From RGIG8497 sp045593265 (lineage in GTDB: Bacteria > Bacillota > Clostridia > RGIG6154), in contig JAZNWH010000054.1 in NCBI GenBank assembly GCA_045593265.1, forward strand, positions 1 through 64,000: a DNA stretch of 64,000 bases. The letters are read 5' to 3'. A program made the position numbers and the translations under genes. Below are positions 17,080-26,394 of the stretch, piece after piece. The notes beneath the pieces were generated by a model. That model worked only from the letters and a program-made list of their open reading frames with translations. It did no database searches and had not been told where the DNA came from. Numbering within the stretch: position 1 is the first letter of the stretch; each line of letters begins with the position of its first letter.

Positions 17080-17201
17080 AAATATTGTATATTATATATA
17101 AGTATGACTCAAAATGTAGTGTTTTATTTTAGTATAGTTTTTAAGATACAGTTTTAGTATACACTAAAATTTCCACATTGTAAAGAAAGGTATGAAAATT
17201 A
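17080..17201 (+). promoter_or_regulatory. Divergent control region between the YihY gene and the topoisomerase pair
   Basis: The repeat TTTTAGTATA occurs at 17127-17136 and 17152-17161, and the second copy is part of a near-perfect palindrome (17153-17170, TTTTAGT-ATAC-ACTAAAA) about 35 bases before the topoisomerase start. This could be an operator or extended -10 element; no clear -35 box is assigned. Confidence 0.35.
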
Positions 17202-19169
17202 TTGAAAAATAATAATTACGGAAATGAAAGTATAACATCACTTAAGGGTGCCGACAGAGTAAGAAAAAGACCTGCCGTAATATTCGGCTCTGACGGACTT
17301 GACGGTTGTCAGCACGCAGTTTTTGAAATACTTTCCAACTCTATCGACGAAGCGAGAGAGGGATATGGTAAAATTATAACTCTTGAACGTTTCGGCGACG
17401 GAAGTATAAAGGTCTGCGATATGGGACGAGGTGTTCCTGTTGACTGGAACGAAAAGGAACAGAGATATAACTGGGAGCTTGTATTTACCGAGCTTTATGC
17501 AGGAGGTAAATACAGTAACGATTCGGATAATAACTATGAATTTTCTCTCGGTCTTAACGGCCTTGGTGCCTGTGCTACACAGTATTCCTCCGAGTATATG
17601 GACGTTGCGGTACGCAGAGACGGATTTTTGTACTCTCTTCATTTCGAAAAGGGTGAAAATGTAGGGGGACTTACAAAGGTTGAGGAAGCATATAAGCATA
17701 CAGGAACCGAAATCACCTGGAAGCCTGATAAAGAGGTTTTCAATGATATAAATATACCTTCTGAATATTTTTGTTCTGTTATGAGAAAACAGGCAGTGGT
17801 AAATCAGGGAATTAAATTTAAATTTATAGACCACGCAGAAAAGACTAATTACGAATATGTTTACCCTAACGGTATTGTTGACTATATAGCCGAAATTATG
17901 GGTGAAAAGAGCTTTTCGGAAATTAAGTATATTGAAGCAGAAAGAAAAGGCAGAGACCGTGAAGACAAAAAGGATTATAAGGTGAAAATGAGCTTTGCAT
18001 TCTGCTTTAACAATGAGGTAAATCTGCTTGAATACTATCATAACTCCAGCTTTTTAGAGCATGGCGGCTCTCCCGATAAGGCAGTAAGAAACGCCTTTGT
18101 TTATGCTGTGGATAAAGCGATAAAGGCACAAAACAAATATAATAAAAACGAATCTAAAATCACCTTTGCAGATATAGAAGACAGCCTCATTTTGGTTTCC
18201 AACTCATTTTCCACTCAGACAAGCTACGAAAATCAGACCAAAAAGGCTATAACCAATAAATTCATTCAGGATGCAATGACTGAATTTTTAAAGGAGCAGC
18301 TTGAAATTTATTTTGTTGAATATAAAGCCTATGGCGATAAGTTTATCGACCAGGTGCTTATAAACAAACGTTCAAGAGAAAACGCAGAAAAAGCAAGAGT
18401 ATCATATAAAAAGAAGCTGACAGGTAATACATCCGTTACCGACAGAGTACAAAAGTTTGTTGACTGCCGAACAAAGGACAAGTCAAGACGTGAGCTTTAC
18501 ATCGTGGAAGGCGACTCTGCTCTCGGCTCCTGTAAGCAGGGACGTGATGCTGAGTTTCAGGCAATAATGCCTGTAAGAGGTAAAATCTTAAACTGCCTTA
18601 AGGCAGACTACAATAAAATATTTGCCAGCGAAATAATTACTGACCTTATAAAGGTTTTTGGTTGCGGTGTGGAAATCAAATCAAAGCATAAGGACGATAA
18701 GATGTTCAATCTCGATGACCTTAGATGGAACAAAATTATTATATGTACTGATGCCGACGTAGACGGTTTCCAGATCAGAACTCTTATTCTTACACTGTTT
18801 TACACCCTTGTACCCACCCTTATAAATGAGGGAAAGGTGTTTATTGCAGAATCTCCTCTTTTTGAAATATCAACTTCAAAGGAAACATATTTTGCCTATA
18901 ATGAAAGCGAAAAGGTGCAGATTCTTGAAAAAATCAAGGATGAAAAATACACAATCCAACGTTCCAAGGGTCTTGGCGAAAATGAGCCTGAAATGATGTG
19001 GCAGACTACTATGAATCCCGAAACAAGACGTTTGATTAAGGTTATGCCTCAGGATGAAGAAGTAACAAAGGAAATGTTTGACCTTCTTTTAGGGGACAAC
19101 CTTGCAGGAAGAAAAGAATTTATTTCCGAATTCGGAAGCAAATATCTTGAGCTTGCGGATTTATCGTAA
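17202..19169 (+). CDS. parE: Type IIA topoisomerase subunit B, divergent ParE/GyrB-like
   Basis: This 655-residue protein has a GHKL ATPase domain (EILSNSIDEAREGYG with the catalytic Glu and Asn; DMGRGVPV; GLNGLGACATQ) and a Toprim domain (EGDSALGSCKQGRD; DADVDGFQIRTL) followed by the ParC-binding tail. Several family-invariant stretches are altered: the usual SGGLHGVG reads SLGLNGLG, and EGDSAGGSAKQGR reads EGDSALGSCKQGR. It therefore looks like a diverged paralogue rather than the housekeeping GyrB. The start is a TTG with AAAGG 11 bases upstream. The subunit A gene follows after 18 bases. Confidence 0.82.
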   Translation: MKNNNYGNESITSLKGADRVRKRPAVIFGSDGLDGCQHAVFEILSNSIDEAREGYGKIITLERFGDGSIKVCDMGRGVPVDWNEKEQRYNWELVFTELYAGGKYSNDSDNNYEFSLGLNGLGACATQYSSEYMDVAVRRDGFLYSLHFEKGENVGGLTKVEEAYKHTGTEITWKPDKEVFNDINIPSEYFCSVMRKQAVVNQGIKFKFIDHAEKTNYEYVYPNGIVDYIAEIMGEKSFSEIKYIEAERKGRDREDKKDYKVKMSFAFCFNNEVNLLEYYHNSSFLEHGGSPDKAVRNAFVYAVDKAIKAQNKYNKNESKITFADIEDSLILVSNSFSTQTSYENQTKKAITNKFIQDAMTEFLKEQLEIYFVEYKAYGDKFIDQVLINKRSRENAEKARVSYKKKLTGNTSVTDRVQKFVDCRTKDKSRRELYIVEGDSALGSCKQGRDAEFQAIMPVRGKILNCLKADYNKIFASEIITDLIKVFGCGVEIKSKHKDDKMFNLDDLRWNKIIICTDADVDGFQIRTLILTLFYTLVPTLINEGKVFIAESPLFEISTSKETYFAYNESEKVQILEKIKDEKYTIQRSKGLGENEPEMMWQTTMNPETRRLIKVMPQDEEVTKEMFDLLLGDNLAGRKEFISEFGSKYLELADLS

Positions 19170-19187
19170 TTTTGAAAGGAAAAACAT

Positions 19188-21383
19188 ATGGAAAATCAGT
19201 TCAACTATACAGAACAAAAAATAGCCGAAACTCTGGAAACAAACTATATGCCTTATGCAATGAGTGTTATAGTTTCACGTGCCATTCCCGAAATTGACGG
19301 GTTTAAGCCATCTCACAGAAAGCTCCTTTATACAATGTATAAGATGGGACTTTTGAAAAACCAGAGAACAAAATCTGCAAACGTTGTGGGTCAGACGATG
19401 AAACTGAACCCTCACGGTGATATGGCAATTTATGAAACAATGGTACGTCTTACTACAGGTAACGGGTCTCTGCTTCATCCTTTTGTTGACTCAAAGGGTA
19501 ACTTCGGTAAGCAGTATTCAAGGGATATGGCATTTGCCGCTTCCCGTTATACAGAGGTTAAGCTTGCAGATATAAGCAAGGAAATTTTTGCAGACCTTGA
19601 CAAGGACGCAGTTGATTTTCAGGACAACTACGACGCAACCTTAAAGGAGCCTGTTCTTCTTCCTGTTACCTTCCCCAACATCTTAGTTAACCCTAATAAG
19701 GGTATTGCAGTTGGTATGGCAAGTGAAATCTGTTCCTTTAACTTAAAGGAGATATGCGAAACAACCATCGCTCTTATGCGTGATGCAAATCATGATATTA
19801 TAACTACCTTAAAAGCACCTGATTTCCCCGGGGGCGGTGAGCTTTTGTATAACGAAGAGGAAATGCGTTCTATTTACGAGACAGGACGCGGAAGCTTTAA
19901 GGTAAGAAGCAAGTATACCTACGATAAAAAGAATTCGGTAATAGAAATAACCAAAATTCCTTATTCAACCACATCGGAAGCAATTATCGAAAAGATAATC
20001 GAGGGTATTAAAGCAGGTAAGTATAAGGAAATAAACGATGTCCGTGATGAAACGGATAAAACAGGTCTTAAAATCGCTATAGATGTAAAGAAGAGCTGTG
20101 ATGTGGAAAGACTTATGACTCTTCTTATGAAAGCAACTCCCCTTTGCGACAGCTTCAGCTGTAACTTTAACATTTTAGTTAACGGTTCACCAAAGGTTAT
20201 GGGAGTAAGGGAAGTTTTAAATGAATGGGTTAAGTTCAGAATAAGCTGTGTTTCCAGAAAACTGCAGTTTGATTTAGCTAAAAAGGAAGCTCGTGTTCAT
20301 CTTCTTCACGGTCTTGAAAAAATTCTTCTTGATATTGATAAGGCAATAAAAATTGTCCGTGAAACGGAAAAGGATGCCGATGTTGTGCCTAATCTTATGG
20401 CAGGCTTTGGCATAGATAAGCTTCAGGCTGAATATGTTGCTGAAATAAAACTTCGTAATTTAAATAAAGAATATATCCTTAAAAATATAAAGGATATTGC
20501 AGATTTGCAGAGAGAGATTGAAGAAATTAAAATTACTCTTGAAAGCGAAAGAAGAATAAAAAAAGTTATCAGCCGTGAGCTTGAGGATATTGCCAAAAAA
20601 TATGGCAGCGAAAGAAAAACACTTATCGTTGATGCAAGTGAAGCAAAATCAGAATCAATAACTGCAGAAAGCTTTATTGACGATTATTCCCTTAAGCTGT
20701 TTCTTACAGACAGAGGCTATATAAAGAAAATCAGTCTTGTTTCTCTGCGTTCAAGCGGAGACCAAAAGCTTTTAGAGGATGACTTTATTGTACAGGTGGA
20801 GGAAACTACAAACAAAAACGAAGTTCTTCTCTTTACCAACAAATGTAATGTATTCAAGGTAAAGGTTTACGATATACCTGAAGCAAAAGCAAGTCAGGTG
20901 GGTGAATACTTAACAAATCTTTTAGGTCTTGGTGAGGGCGAAAGAGTTGAAAAAATGGTTGTTGCCAACGATTACAAAGGCTTTATGCTCTTTGGCTTTG
21001 CAGACGGAAGAATTTGCAAAGTGCCCCTTACATCTTACGTAACAAAAACAAACCGAAAAATGCTCACATCTGCTTACAGCTCCCACTCTCCTATGGTTTC
21101 TGCATTGTTCCTTGCTGAAGAAACAGATATAGTAGCCTTCGGCTCAAATAACAAAGCATTTGTATTCAATTCGGTACTTGTTCCCGAGAAAACCACAAGA
21201 AGCTCACAAGGTGTTAAAAGCTTTAACCCGGGTAAACGGGGAACAATGACCAAAATAGATACCGTAGCAAACTGGGGCATAGAAGATAATAAAATCTATC
21301 GTTTCAAAAACCTCCCTTCAGCAGGAACAAAGCTAAAGGAAGAGCACATTAAAGATAATCCCCAATTATCATTTGACGAATGA
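19188..21383 (+). CDS. parC: Type IIA topoisomerase subunit A, divergent ParC/GyrA-like
   Basis: This 731-residue partner of the preceding subunit contains the winged-helix/tower breakage-reunion region, with active-site Tyr in 'AASRYTEVKL' (about residue 122), and a C-terminal beta-pinwheel. The canonical HPHGD motif reads NPHGD, and the quinolone-region neighbours are also altered. AAAGG precedes the ATG, and the gene ends at a strong bidirectional terminator. With subunit B it should form a complete ATP-dependent strand-passing enzyme; whether it decatenates or relaxes DNA is not deducible. Confidence 0.83.
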   Translation: MENQFNYTEQKIAETLETNYMPYAMSVIVSRAIPEIDGFKPSHRKLLYTMYKMGLLKNQRTKSANVVGQTMKLNPHGDMAIYETMVRLTTGNGSLLHPFVDSKGNFGKQYSRDMAFAASRYTEVKLADISKEIFADLDKDAVDFQDNYDATLKEPVLLPVTFPNILVNPNKGIAVGMASEICSFNLKEICETTIALMRDANHDIITTLKAPDFPGGGELLYNEEEMRSIYETGRGSFKVRSKYTYDKKNSVIEITKIPYSTTSEAIIEKIIEGIKAGKYKEINDVRDETDKTGLKIAIDVKKSCDVERLMTLLMKATPLCDSFSCNFNILVNGSPKVMGVREVLNEWVKFRISCVSRKLQFDLAKKEARVHLLHGLEKILLDIDKAIKIVRETEKDADVVPNLMAGFGIDKLQAEYVAEIKLRNLNKEYILKNIKDIADLQREIEEIKITLESERRIKKVISRELEDIAKKYGSERKTLIVDASEAKSESITAESFIDDYSLKLFLTDRGYIKKISLVSLRSSGDQKLLEDDFIVQVEETTNKNEVLLFTNKCNVFKVKVYDIPEAKASQVGEYLTNLLGLGEGERVEKMVVANDYKGFMLFGFADGRICKVPLTSYVTKTNRKMLTSAYSSHSPMVSALFLAEETDIVAFGSNNKAFVFNSVLVPEKTTRSSQGVKSFNPGKRGTMTKIDTVANWGIEDNKIYRFKNLPSAGTKLKEEHIKDNPQLSFDE

Positions 21384-21406
21384 TAAAAAAGTTCATAACC
21401 ACAAAA

Positions 21407-21442
21407 AACCTGTAGCAAGATTAAATTATTTTGCTACAGGTT
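21407..21442. terminator. Bidirectional terminator between the topoisomerase genes and metH
   Basis: A perfect 12-bp stem AACCTGTAGCAA / TTGCTACAGGTT (21407-21418 with 21431-21442) serves convergent genes on both strands. Confidence 0.8.
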
Positions 21443-21459
21443 ATATTTTTGCTTGTATG

Positions 21460-23835
21460 TTATAAAGTTTCAGCGAAACGGACTGCCGACATTGCGTCGC
21501 TTCCGTAGAAGTCGGCACCCATTGAATCTGCGTAGGTTTTGGTAAGAACTGCGCCTCCTACCATTACCTTGCACTGTGGATATTTTTCTTTTAAAAGCTT
21601 AACTGTTTCTTCCATTGCGGGCACAGTTGTTGTCATAAGAGCACTTAAGCCCACAAGTCTTGCTTTTTCCTTTATGGCAGTGTTTAGAATTTCTTCTGCT
21701 GAAACGTCTTTACCTAAATCTACTACATTATAGTCGTAGTTTTCCAAAAGAACCTTTACTATATTTTTTCCGATATCGTGGATATCCCCTTTTACTGTGG
21801 CGATAACAATTGTATATTTTTTAGGTCTGGCTTCGCCGATGTTGGCAAGCTTTTCTTTTATAACATCAAAAGCTGATTTTGCCGCTTCAGCACTCATAAG
21901 AAGCTGAGGAAGGAAAATTTTGTTTTCCTCAAAGCCTTTTCCTACATAATCAAGAGCAGGAATTATGCAGTTGTTTATTGTTTCAAGGGGAGTTGATTTC
22001 TCCAGAACCAATCTTGCGTAAGATTGAGAATCTTCCTTAAGTCCTTTTTTAATTGAATATATAAGCTTTTCGCTAGTGTCTGCTTTTGTTTCTTCTGCAG
22101 TACTTGTTTGAGGAGCCTGATTTGACGCATAGGAAATATATTTTTCGAAGTTTTCGTCCATGTCGCAAAGAGCAAGAGTGCTGTAGTAGGAAGAAAGCAT
22201 ATTTTCACTGAAGGGATTCATAATAGCAGCTGAAAGTCCCTTTGAAATTGCCATGGTGAAAAAGGCTGAATTTATCATATTTCTTTCAGGAAGACCAAAA
22301 GAAACATTTGAAACGCCAAGGCTTGTTTTAATTCCCATAGCAGTAAGCTTTTCTATACACTCCAGAGTAACAAGAGCAGATTTTGAATCGGAGCTTACCG
22401 TCATTGCAAGAGGGTCAACAATTATGTTGTTTTTGCTTATATTATATTCTTTTGCCTTTTCTATTATTTTTTTCGCAATTTTAATTCTTCCCTCAGCAGT
22501 TTCGGGTATTCCGCTTTCGTCAAGAGTAAGAGCAATAACAACGCCTCCGTATTTTTTGGCAAGCGGGAAAATTTCCTCCATAACTTCATTCTTTCCGTTA
22601 ACGGAATTAATTAATGCTTTACCGTTATATGCCCTTAACGCACTTTCCATAGCTTTTGCGTTTGTAGTGTCAAGCTGCAGTGGTAAATCGCAAACAGCTT
22701 GAAGATTTTTTGTAACCTCAGTAAGCATTTTAACTTCATCAATTTCGGGCAGACCTACATTTACGTCAAGAACCTCTGCTCCCTTTTGTGCCTGATTTAA
22801 GCCTTCGTTTAAAATATATTCCATATCGTTATCACGAAGTGCCTGCTTGAAAACTTTTTTGCCTGTAGGATTAATTCTTTCTCCGATTAAAACAGGGGTT
22901 TTATCAAAAAGCACACCGTGGGTATATGAGCTTATTACAGTTAAACTTTTATCTTCAGGATATTTATACATCAAATATTGCGTAAGACTTTTTGTTTTTT
23001 CTATATAGGAAGGTGAAGTTCCGCAACACCCACCGAGAATACAGGCACCCATAAGGGCAATTTCTTTCATATATTCTGAAAATTCTTCTGCGTTTATTCC
23101 GTAAGAGGTTTTCCCGTTTTCGTAAACAGGCAAGCCTGCATTGGGATTTACAATAACAGGAACTGATGCATATTTAAGGTACTCCTTTATAACAGGCATC
23201 ATTTTGTCAGGACCTAAACTGCAATTAATACCGATAGCATCAACACCTAATCCCTCAAGAAGCGAAACCATAGCAAGAGGAGTTGCTCCTGTCATTAATT
23301 TGCCTGACATATCGTAGGCGTTGGTAACAAAAACAGGCAAACTGCAATTTTCTTTTGCTGCAAGAACTGCCGCTTTCGTTTCAAGAGAGTCGTTCATTGT
23401 TTCAATTAAAACTAAATCAGCTCCTGCTTTTACACCGATTTTAACGGTTTCGGCAAATATTTCAACAGCCCTTTCAAACTCCAAATCTCCTAAAGGTTTT
23501 ATCAGCTTGCCGGTAGGGCCGATGTCAAGGGCAACAAATTTTTTCGGAGTATTGTTTTCAAAAACAGCTTCCTTTGCGATGGCAATACCGCCTGCAACAA
23601 TTTCTTCAAGCTCTTCTCTGGAAAATTTCAAAAGATTTGCACCGAAAGTATTGCTTTTTATTATGTCGGCACCTGCTTTTAAATAGCTTAAATGAATATC
23701 CAATACAACCTGTGGCTTTTGTATATTCCATCTTTCGCACATTTCTCCGGCTAAGAGTCCCTTTTCCTGAAACAAAGTTCCGTATCCACCGTCAAAGTAA
23801 AGTCTTTTGTTTTTTATTAAATTAACTAAATCCAT
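21460..23835 (-). CDS. metH: Cobalamin-dependent methionine synthase lacking the activation domain
   Basis: This enzyme transfers the methyl group of methyl-tetrahydrofolate via cobalamin to homocysteine. The 791 residues hold, in order, a homocysteine-binding barrel (Zn cysteines in GINCSLGP and GGCCGTSP), a pterin-binding barrel (from about residue 320, 'GERINPTGKK'), a cap domain and a B12-binding Rossmann domain with 'GDIHDIGKNI' (about residues 675-684). The AdoMet-binding reactivation domain of E. coli MetH is absent; it is encoded by the gene just upstream. AAAGAGG precedes the ATG. It is the last gene of DUF554-hydE-activation-metH. Confidence 0.92.
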   Translation of the reverse strand: MDLVNLIKNKRLYFDGGYGTLFQEKGLLAGEMCERWNIQKPQVVLDIHLSYLKAGADIIKSNTFGANLLKFSREELEEIVAGGIAIAKEAVFENNTPKKFVALDIGPTGKLIKPLGDLEFERAVEIFAETVKIGVKAGADLVLIETMNDSLETKAAVLAAKENCSLPVFVTNAYDMSGKLMTGATPLAMVSLLEGLGVDAIGINCSLGPDKMMPVIKEYLKYASVPVIVNPNAGLPVYENGKTSYGINAEEFSEYMKEIALMGACILGGCCGTSPSYIEKTKSLTQYLMYKYPEDKSLTVISSYTHGVLFDKTPVLIGERINPTGKKVFKQALRDNDMEYILNEGLNQAQKGAEVLDVNVGLPEIDEVKMLTEVTKNLQAVCDLPLQLDTTNAKAMESALRAYNGKALINSVNGKNEVMEEIFPLAKKYGGVVIALTLDESGIPETAEGRIKIAKKIIEKAKEYNISKNNIIVDPLAMTVSSDSKSALVTLECIEKLTAMGIKTSLGVSNVSFGLPERNMINSAFFTMAISKGLSAAIMNPFSENMLSSYYSTLALCDMDENFEKYISYASNQAPQTSTAEETKADTSEKLIYSIKKGLKEDSQSYARLVLEKSTPLETINNCIIPALDYVGKGFEENKIFLPQLLMSAEAAKSAFDVIKEKLANIGEARPKKYTIVIATVKGDIHDIGKNIVKVLLENYDYNVVDLGKDVSAEEILNTAIKEKARLVGLSALMTTTVPAMEETVKLLKEKYPQCKVMVGGAVLTKTYADSMGADFYGSDAMSAVRFAETL

Positions 23836-23838
23836 AAT

Positions 23839-24501
23839 TTAACCTCTTTTGTAAATACATTCTTTTTTATTACACATCTCGCACCCTGACAGATTACAGC
23901 TTGTATCTTTTTTGCTTACACCCATAACTGCAGTTATCGATTTTACGGGAACCATTAAAAGGGAGTCAGTAAGGGTAATGCCTGTAAGCTTTTGGGCAGA
24001 TAAAATATCGAGTATATTTTTCTGATATTCAAGAGAAAAATCTCCGTAGCCCGGACTGAATCTCGGTCGAAGATAATTGTTGTTTTTTATTTCTTCTTCT
24101 GCAACTTTTTTACAGAATAAATTACACAATGCCTCGGTAATTGCAGTTCCTGCTCCCTGAGCGATTACTGCCCTTGAGGGAGAAAGGGTAAGATATTTGT
24201 TGATTATTCTGTCAATTTCAATTCCTGCAGTTGCAGCAAATACATATACACTTTCGCAATCCTTTAAATTCTTTTGGAGATTTTTTGAATTTATAGGCTC
24301 TCCAAGAAAATTAAGAGTGTCGTTTTCCAAAGAAATTTTTGTGTAGCAAAGAGTAGGTGTAAACGCATTTTCAACTTCTTTTTTTACTTCAATAACAGCC
24401 TTTTGAAGATTTTTGTCGTTATTCTCTTTTATACCCGAATAACGGTAAACATCTTTTATGTCCGTTTCGATTTTTTCATTAATACTGAACAAATATACCA
24501 T
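23839..24501 (-). CDS. Stand-alone methionine synthase reactivation domain protein
   Basis: This 220-residue protein corresponds to the C-terminal AdoMet-binding domain of full-length MetH, which reductively remethylates inactive cob(II)alamin. The core motif appears as 'RPRFSPGYGDFSLEYQ' (about residues 150-165), including the RxxxGYG AdoMet-contact pattern. The C-terminus adds a cysteine cluster (CNLSGCEMCNKKECIYK) that could bind an iron-sulfur cluster or zinc. It stops three bases before metH, so the two supply one function in trans. Confidence 0.88.
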   Translation of the reverse strand: MVYLFSINEKIETDIKDVYRYSGIKENNDKNLQKAVIEVKKEVENAFTPTLCYTKISLENDTLNFLGEPINSKNLQKNLKDCESVYVFAATAGIEIDRIINKYLTLSPSRAVIAQGAGTAITEALCNLFCKKVAEEEIKNNNYLRPRFSPGYGDFSLEYQKNILDILSAQKLTGITLTDSLLMVPVKSITAVMGVSKKDTSCNLSGCEMCNKKECIYKRG

Positions 24502-24505
24502 TTTA

Positions 24506-25543
24506 TCAGAAATCCTTTTTCACATCTCCTCTTGCGCAAACTACCTCGTAGCCCGCCATAGAGACTGTCTGTTTTAGCTTTTCCACTGATTCGGCAGCTT
24601 CCTCGTCGGTGGCAATTTTATCTTTATAAAGAGCATATAGTGCCCGTACATTCTTAGGAGAAAGATTTGGCATAACTACATTTGCCCCTGCTTTAAGTCC
24701 CATCTGTCTGCCCTCAGGATGAATAGTTCCCAGCGCTGTGGTAGATGGGATAAGAGCATAAGGGAATATAAGTCTTAAAATTGAAATAAGGCGAAGAGTA
24801 AGATATAAATCTCCGCTTTTATATTCTTTAAAGGGAGTATCGTGGTGAGTAATATATGGCCCTATTCCAATCATTTCAGGTTTAAGCTCCTGTAAAAATC
24901 TCAGGTCGGCAATAATGTTATCAGTTGTCTGGAAAGGCGAGCCTACCATAAAACCTGAACCTGTCTGAAATCCTATTTCTTTTAAGTCAAAAAGACACTT
25001 TTTTCTGTTTGACAGACTCATACAATCGGGATGAAGCTTGTTGTAATGGTCTTCTGTTGCAGTTTCGTGGCGAAGCAAATATCTGTTTGCGCCTGCCTCA
25101 AAGTAGCGTTTATATGAAGATTTTTCTTTTTCTCCCAAAGAAAGAGTTATAGCACAATCAGGATAGGTCGTTCTTATTTTCGACACCACCGAGCAAATAA
25201 CGTCATCGGTAAAGGCAGGGTCTTCGCCCCCCTGCATAACAAAAGTGCGAAACCCTAAAGAATAACCAATTTCGCAACAGGATAAAATTTCATCTTCTGT
25301 CAGACGGTAACGACAAAGGTTTTTATTTTCCCCTCTTATGCCGCAATAGTAGCAATTGTTTTTGCAGTAGTTGGAAATTTCGATAAGACCTCTTATATAA
25401 ACATCTTTTCCGTAAACATTCTGTCGGACTTTATCGGCAGTTTCATACAAAACGGAGTCGTATTTGTCTGTGGTAAGTAATTCTTTAAATTCTGCATCTG
25501 TTAAATTTTTGGTTTTTAAAAGCTTGTTTATCAATACAATCAT
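24506..25543 (-). CDS. hydE: [FeFe]-hydrogenase maturation radical SAM protein HydE
   Basis: This 345-residue radical SAM enzyme contributes to assembly of the dithiolate-bridged H-cluster. The SAM-cluster motif CKNNCYYCG lies at about residues 59-67, followed by 'MQGGEDPAF' and the TIM-barrel segments typical of HydE/BioB-like proteins. The conserved HydE start 'EISNYCKNNCYYCGIR' separates it from BioB. It sits between DUF554 (4-base ATGA overlap) and the MetH activation gene. HydF and HydG are not in the window. The alternative, a related PylB/HydE-like enzyme with another substrate, is less likely. Confidence 0.85.
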   Translation of the reverse strand: MIVLINKLLKTKNLTDAEFKELLTTDKYDSVLYETADKVRQNVYGKDVYIRGLIEISNYCKNNCYYCGIRGENKNLCRYRLTEDEILSCCEIGYSLGFRTFVMQGGEDPAFTDDVICSVVSKIRTTYPDCAITLSLGEKEKSSYKRYFEAGANRYLLRHETATEDHYNKLHPDCMSLSNRKKCLFDLKEIGFQTGSGFMVGSPFQTTDNIIADLRFLQELKPEMIGIGPYITHHDTPFKEYKSGDLYLTLRLISILRLIFPYALIPSTTALGTIHPEGRQMGLKAGANVVMPNLSPKNVRALYALYKDKIATDEEAAESVEKLKQTVSMAGYEVVCARGDVKKDF

Positions 25544-26301
25544 CCTATTAAATTAATTATTGAGCAAATAAGTATTGGCATGAAAATTGCAGGAATATAA
25601 TCCCCTGTTTTAATCTTTTTAATTCCTGTAAGATTGCATGCAATAATAAGAAGAATTATAGAGCCTACGGTGTTCATCGGACCAAGCGCTCCCGAAACCT
25701 CGAGAAAAGGTCTTATAATTGAAGCAAGAAAAACAAGAAGTCCCTGAAAAATTAATACAAAAATTGCCGAAAGCATAACCGAAAAACCGTATTTTGTACT
25801 AAGGCAGGTTGAAGAAACCAAGTCAAGCAACGATTTAATAAGGAGCGTTATGTGGCAGGACAGTACAAGATAGTTTTGAGTGTTTGAGGCACTTTCAAAG
25901 GAGCCTAAAACTGTCATAGAGCCAATACAGAAAATCAGACACGCAGTAACAAAACCTACTGCAGGATTTTCTTTTGTATCGTGCTTTGTCGGGAGCTTTG
26001 AGATAATTATGTTTCCGAGAGAATTAAGCCTGTCATCAAGCTTGAAAAATATACCGATAAGCACGCCTGCAACCATAGACACAACGCAAATAAGAGCGTC
26101 AGTTTTTGTTTCAAGGGAAACAAGGCCTCCTGCAGAGGCGAAAACTGTACAAAAGCCAAGACAAACCATAAGCTTTGAAGAAAGACTTTCTTCACCGTCA
26201 GCTAATACAGTTTTGTTGGAATACTTTCTTATCAAAAGACCCAAAAGACTTCCTGCAATTACAGTTAAAGTGTTCATTAAAACACCAAAATACGCAAACA
26301 T
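25540..26301 (-). CDS. DUF554 family membrane protein
   Basis: This ~253-residue protein has about seven hydrophobic helices and the DUF554 pattern at the N-terminus (GVLMNTLTVIAGSLLGLL). Members are suspected transporters of unknown substrate. The open frame starts at GTG 26310, but GAGGTGG fits the ATG at 26301 with five-base spacing, so that start is preferred. It is the first gene of the hydE-metH operon, driven by a consensus promoter at 26320-26348. Confidence 0.8.
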   Translation of the reverse strand: MFAYFGVLMNTLTVIAGSLLGLLIRKYSNKTVLADGEESLSSKLMVCLGFCTVFASAGGLVSLETKTDALICVVSMVAGVLIGIFFKLDDRLNSLGNIIISKLPTKHDTKENPAVGFVTACLIFCIGSMTVLGSFESASNTQNYLVLSCHITLLIKSLLDLVSSTCLSTKYGFSVMLSAIFVLIFQGLLVFLASIIRPFLEVSGALGPMNTVGSIILLIIACNLTGIKKIKTGDYIPAIFMPILICSIINLIG

Positions 26302-26319
26302 TAATTCCACCTCAAAAGT

Positions 26320-26348
26320 ATTTTATCACTTGATTTTGTGTGTGTCAA
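26320..26348 (-). promoter_or_regulatory. Promoter of the DUF554-hydE-metH operon
   Basis: Minus strand: TTGACA (26348-26343), 17-base spacer, TAAAAT (26325-26320). It lies back-to-back with the plus-strand promoter at 26350-26378; the -35 boxes are one base apart. No cobalamin or SAM riboswitch fits between it and the ATG. Confidence 0.75.
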
Positions 26349-26349
26349 C

Positions 26350-26378
26350 TTGATTTAGCGTATAAATTATGTTAAAAT
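26350..26378 (+). promoter_or_regulatory. Promoter of the pseudouridine synthase gene
   Basis: TTGATT (26350-26355), 17-base spacer, TAAAAT (26373-26378). Transcription would begin about ten bases before the TTG start codon, leaving a very short leader. Confidence 0.65.
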
Positions 26379-26394
26379 TTCATTGGTGATTACA

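Noticed and set aside
17238..18041. A 267-codon minus-strand frame opposite the topoisomerase B gene
   Set aside because: It is fully antisense to a clear coding sequence, has no ribosome-binding site and encodes a low-complexity hydrophobic/aromatic product typical of a shadow frame.
26302..26349. Cobalamin or SAM riboswitch before the metH operon
   Set aside because: Only about 20 bases separate the predicted start site and the first ATG.
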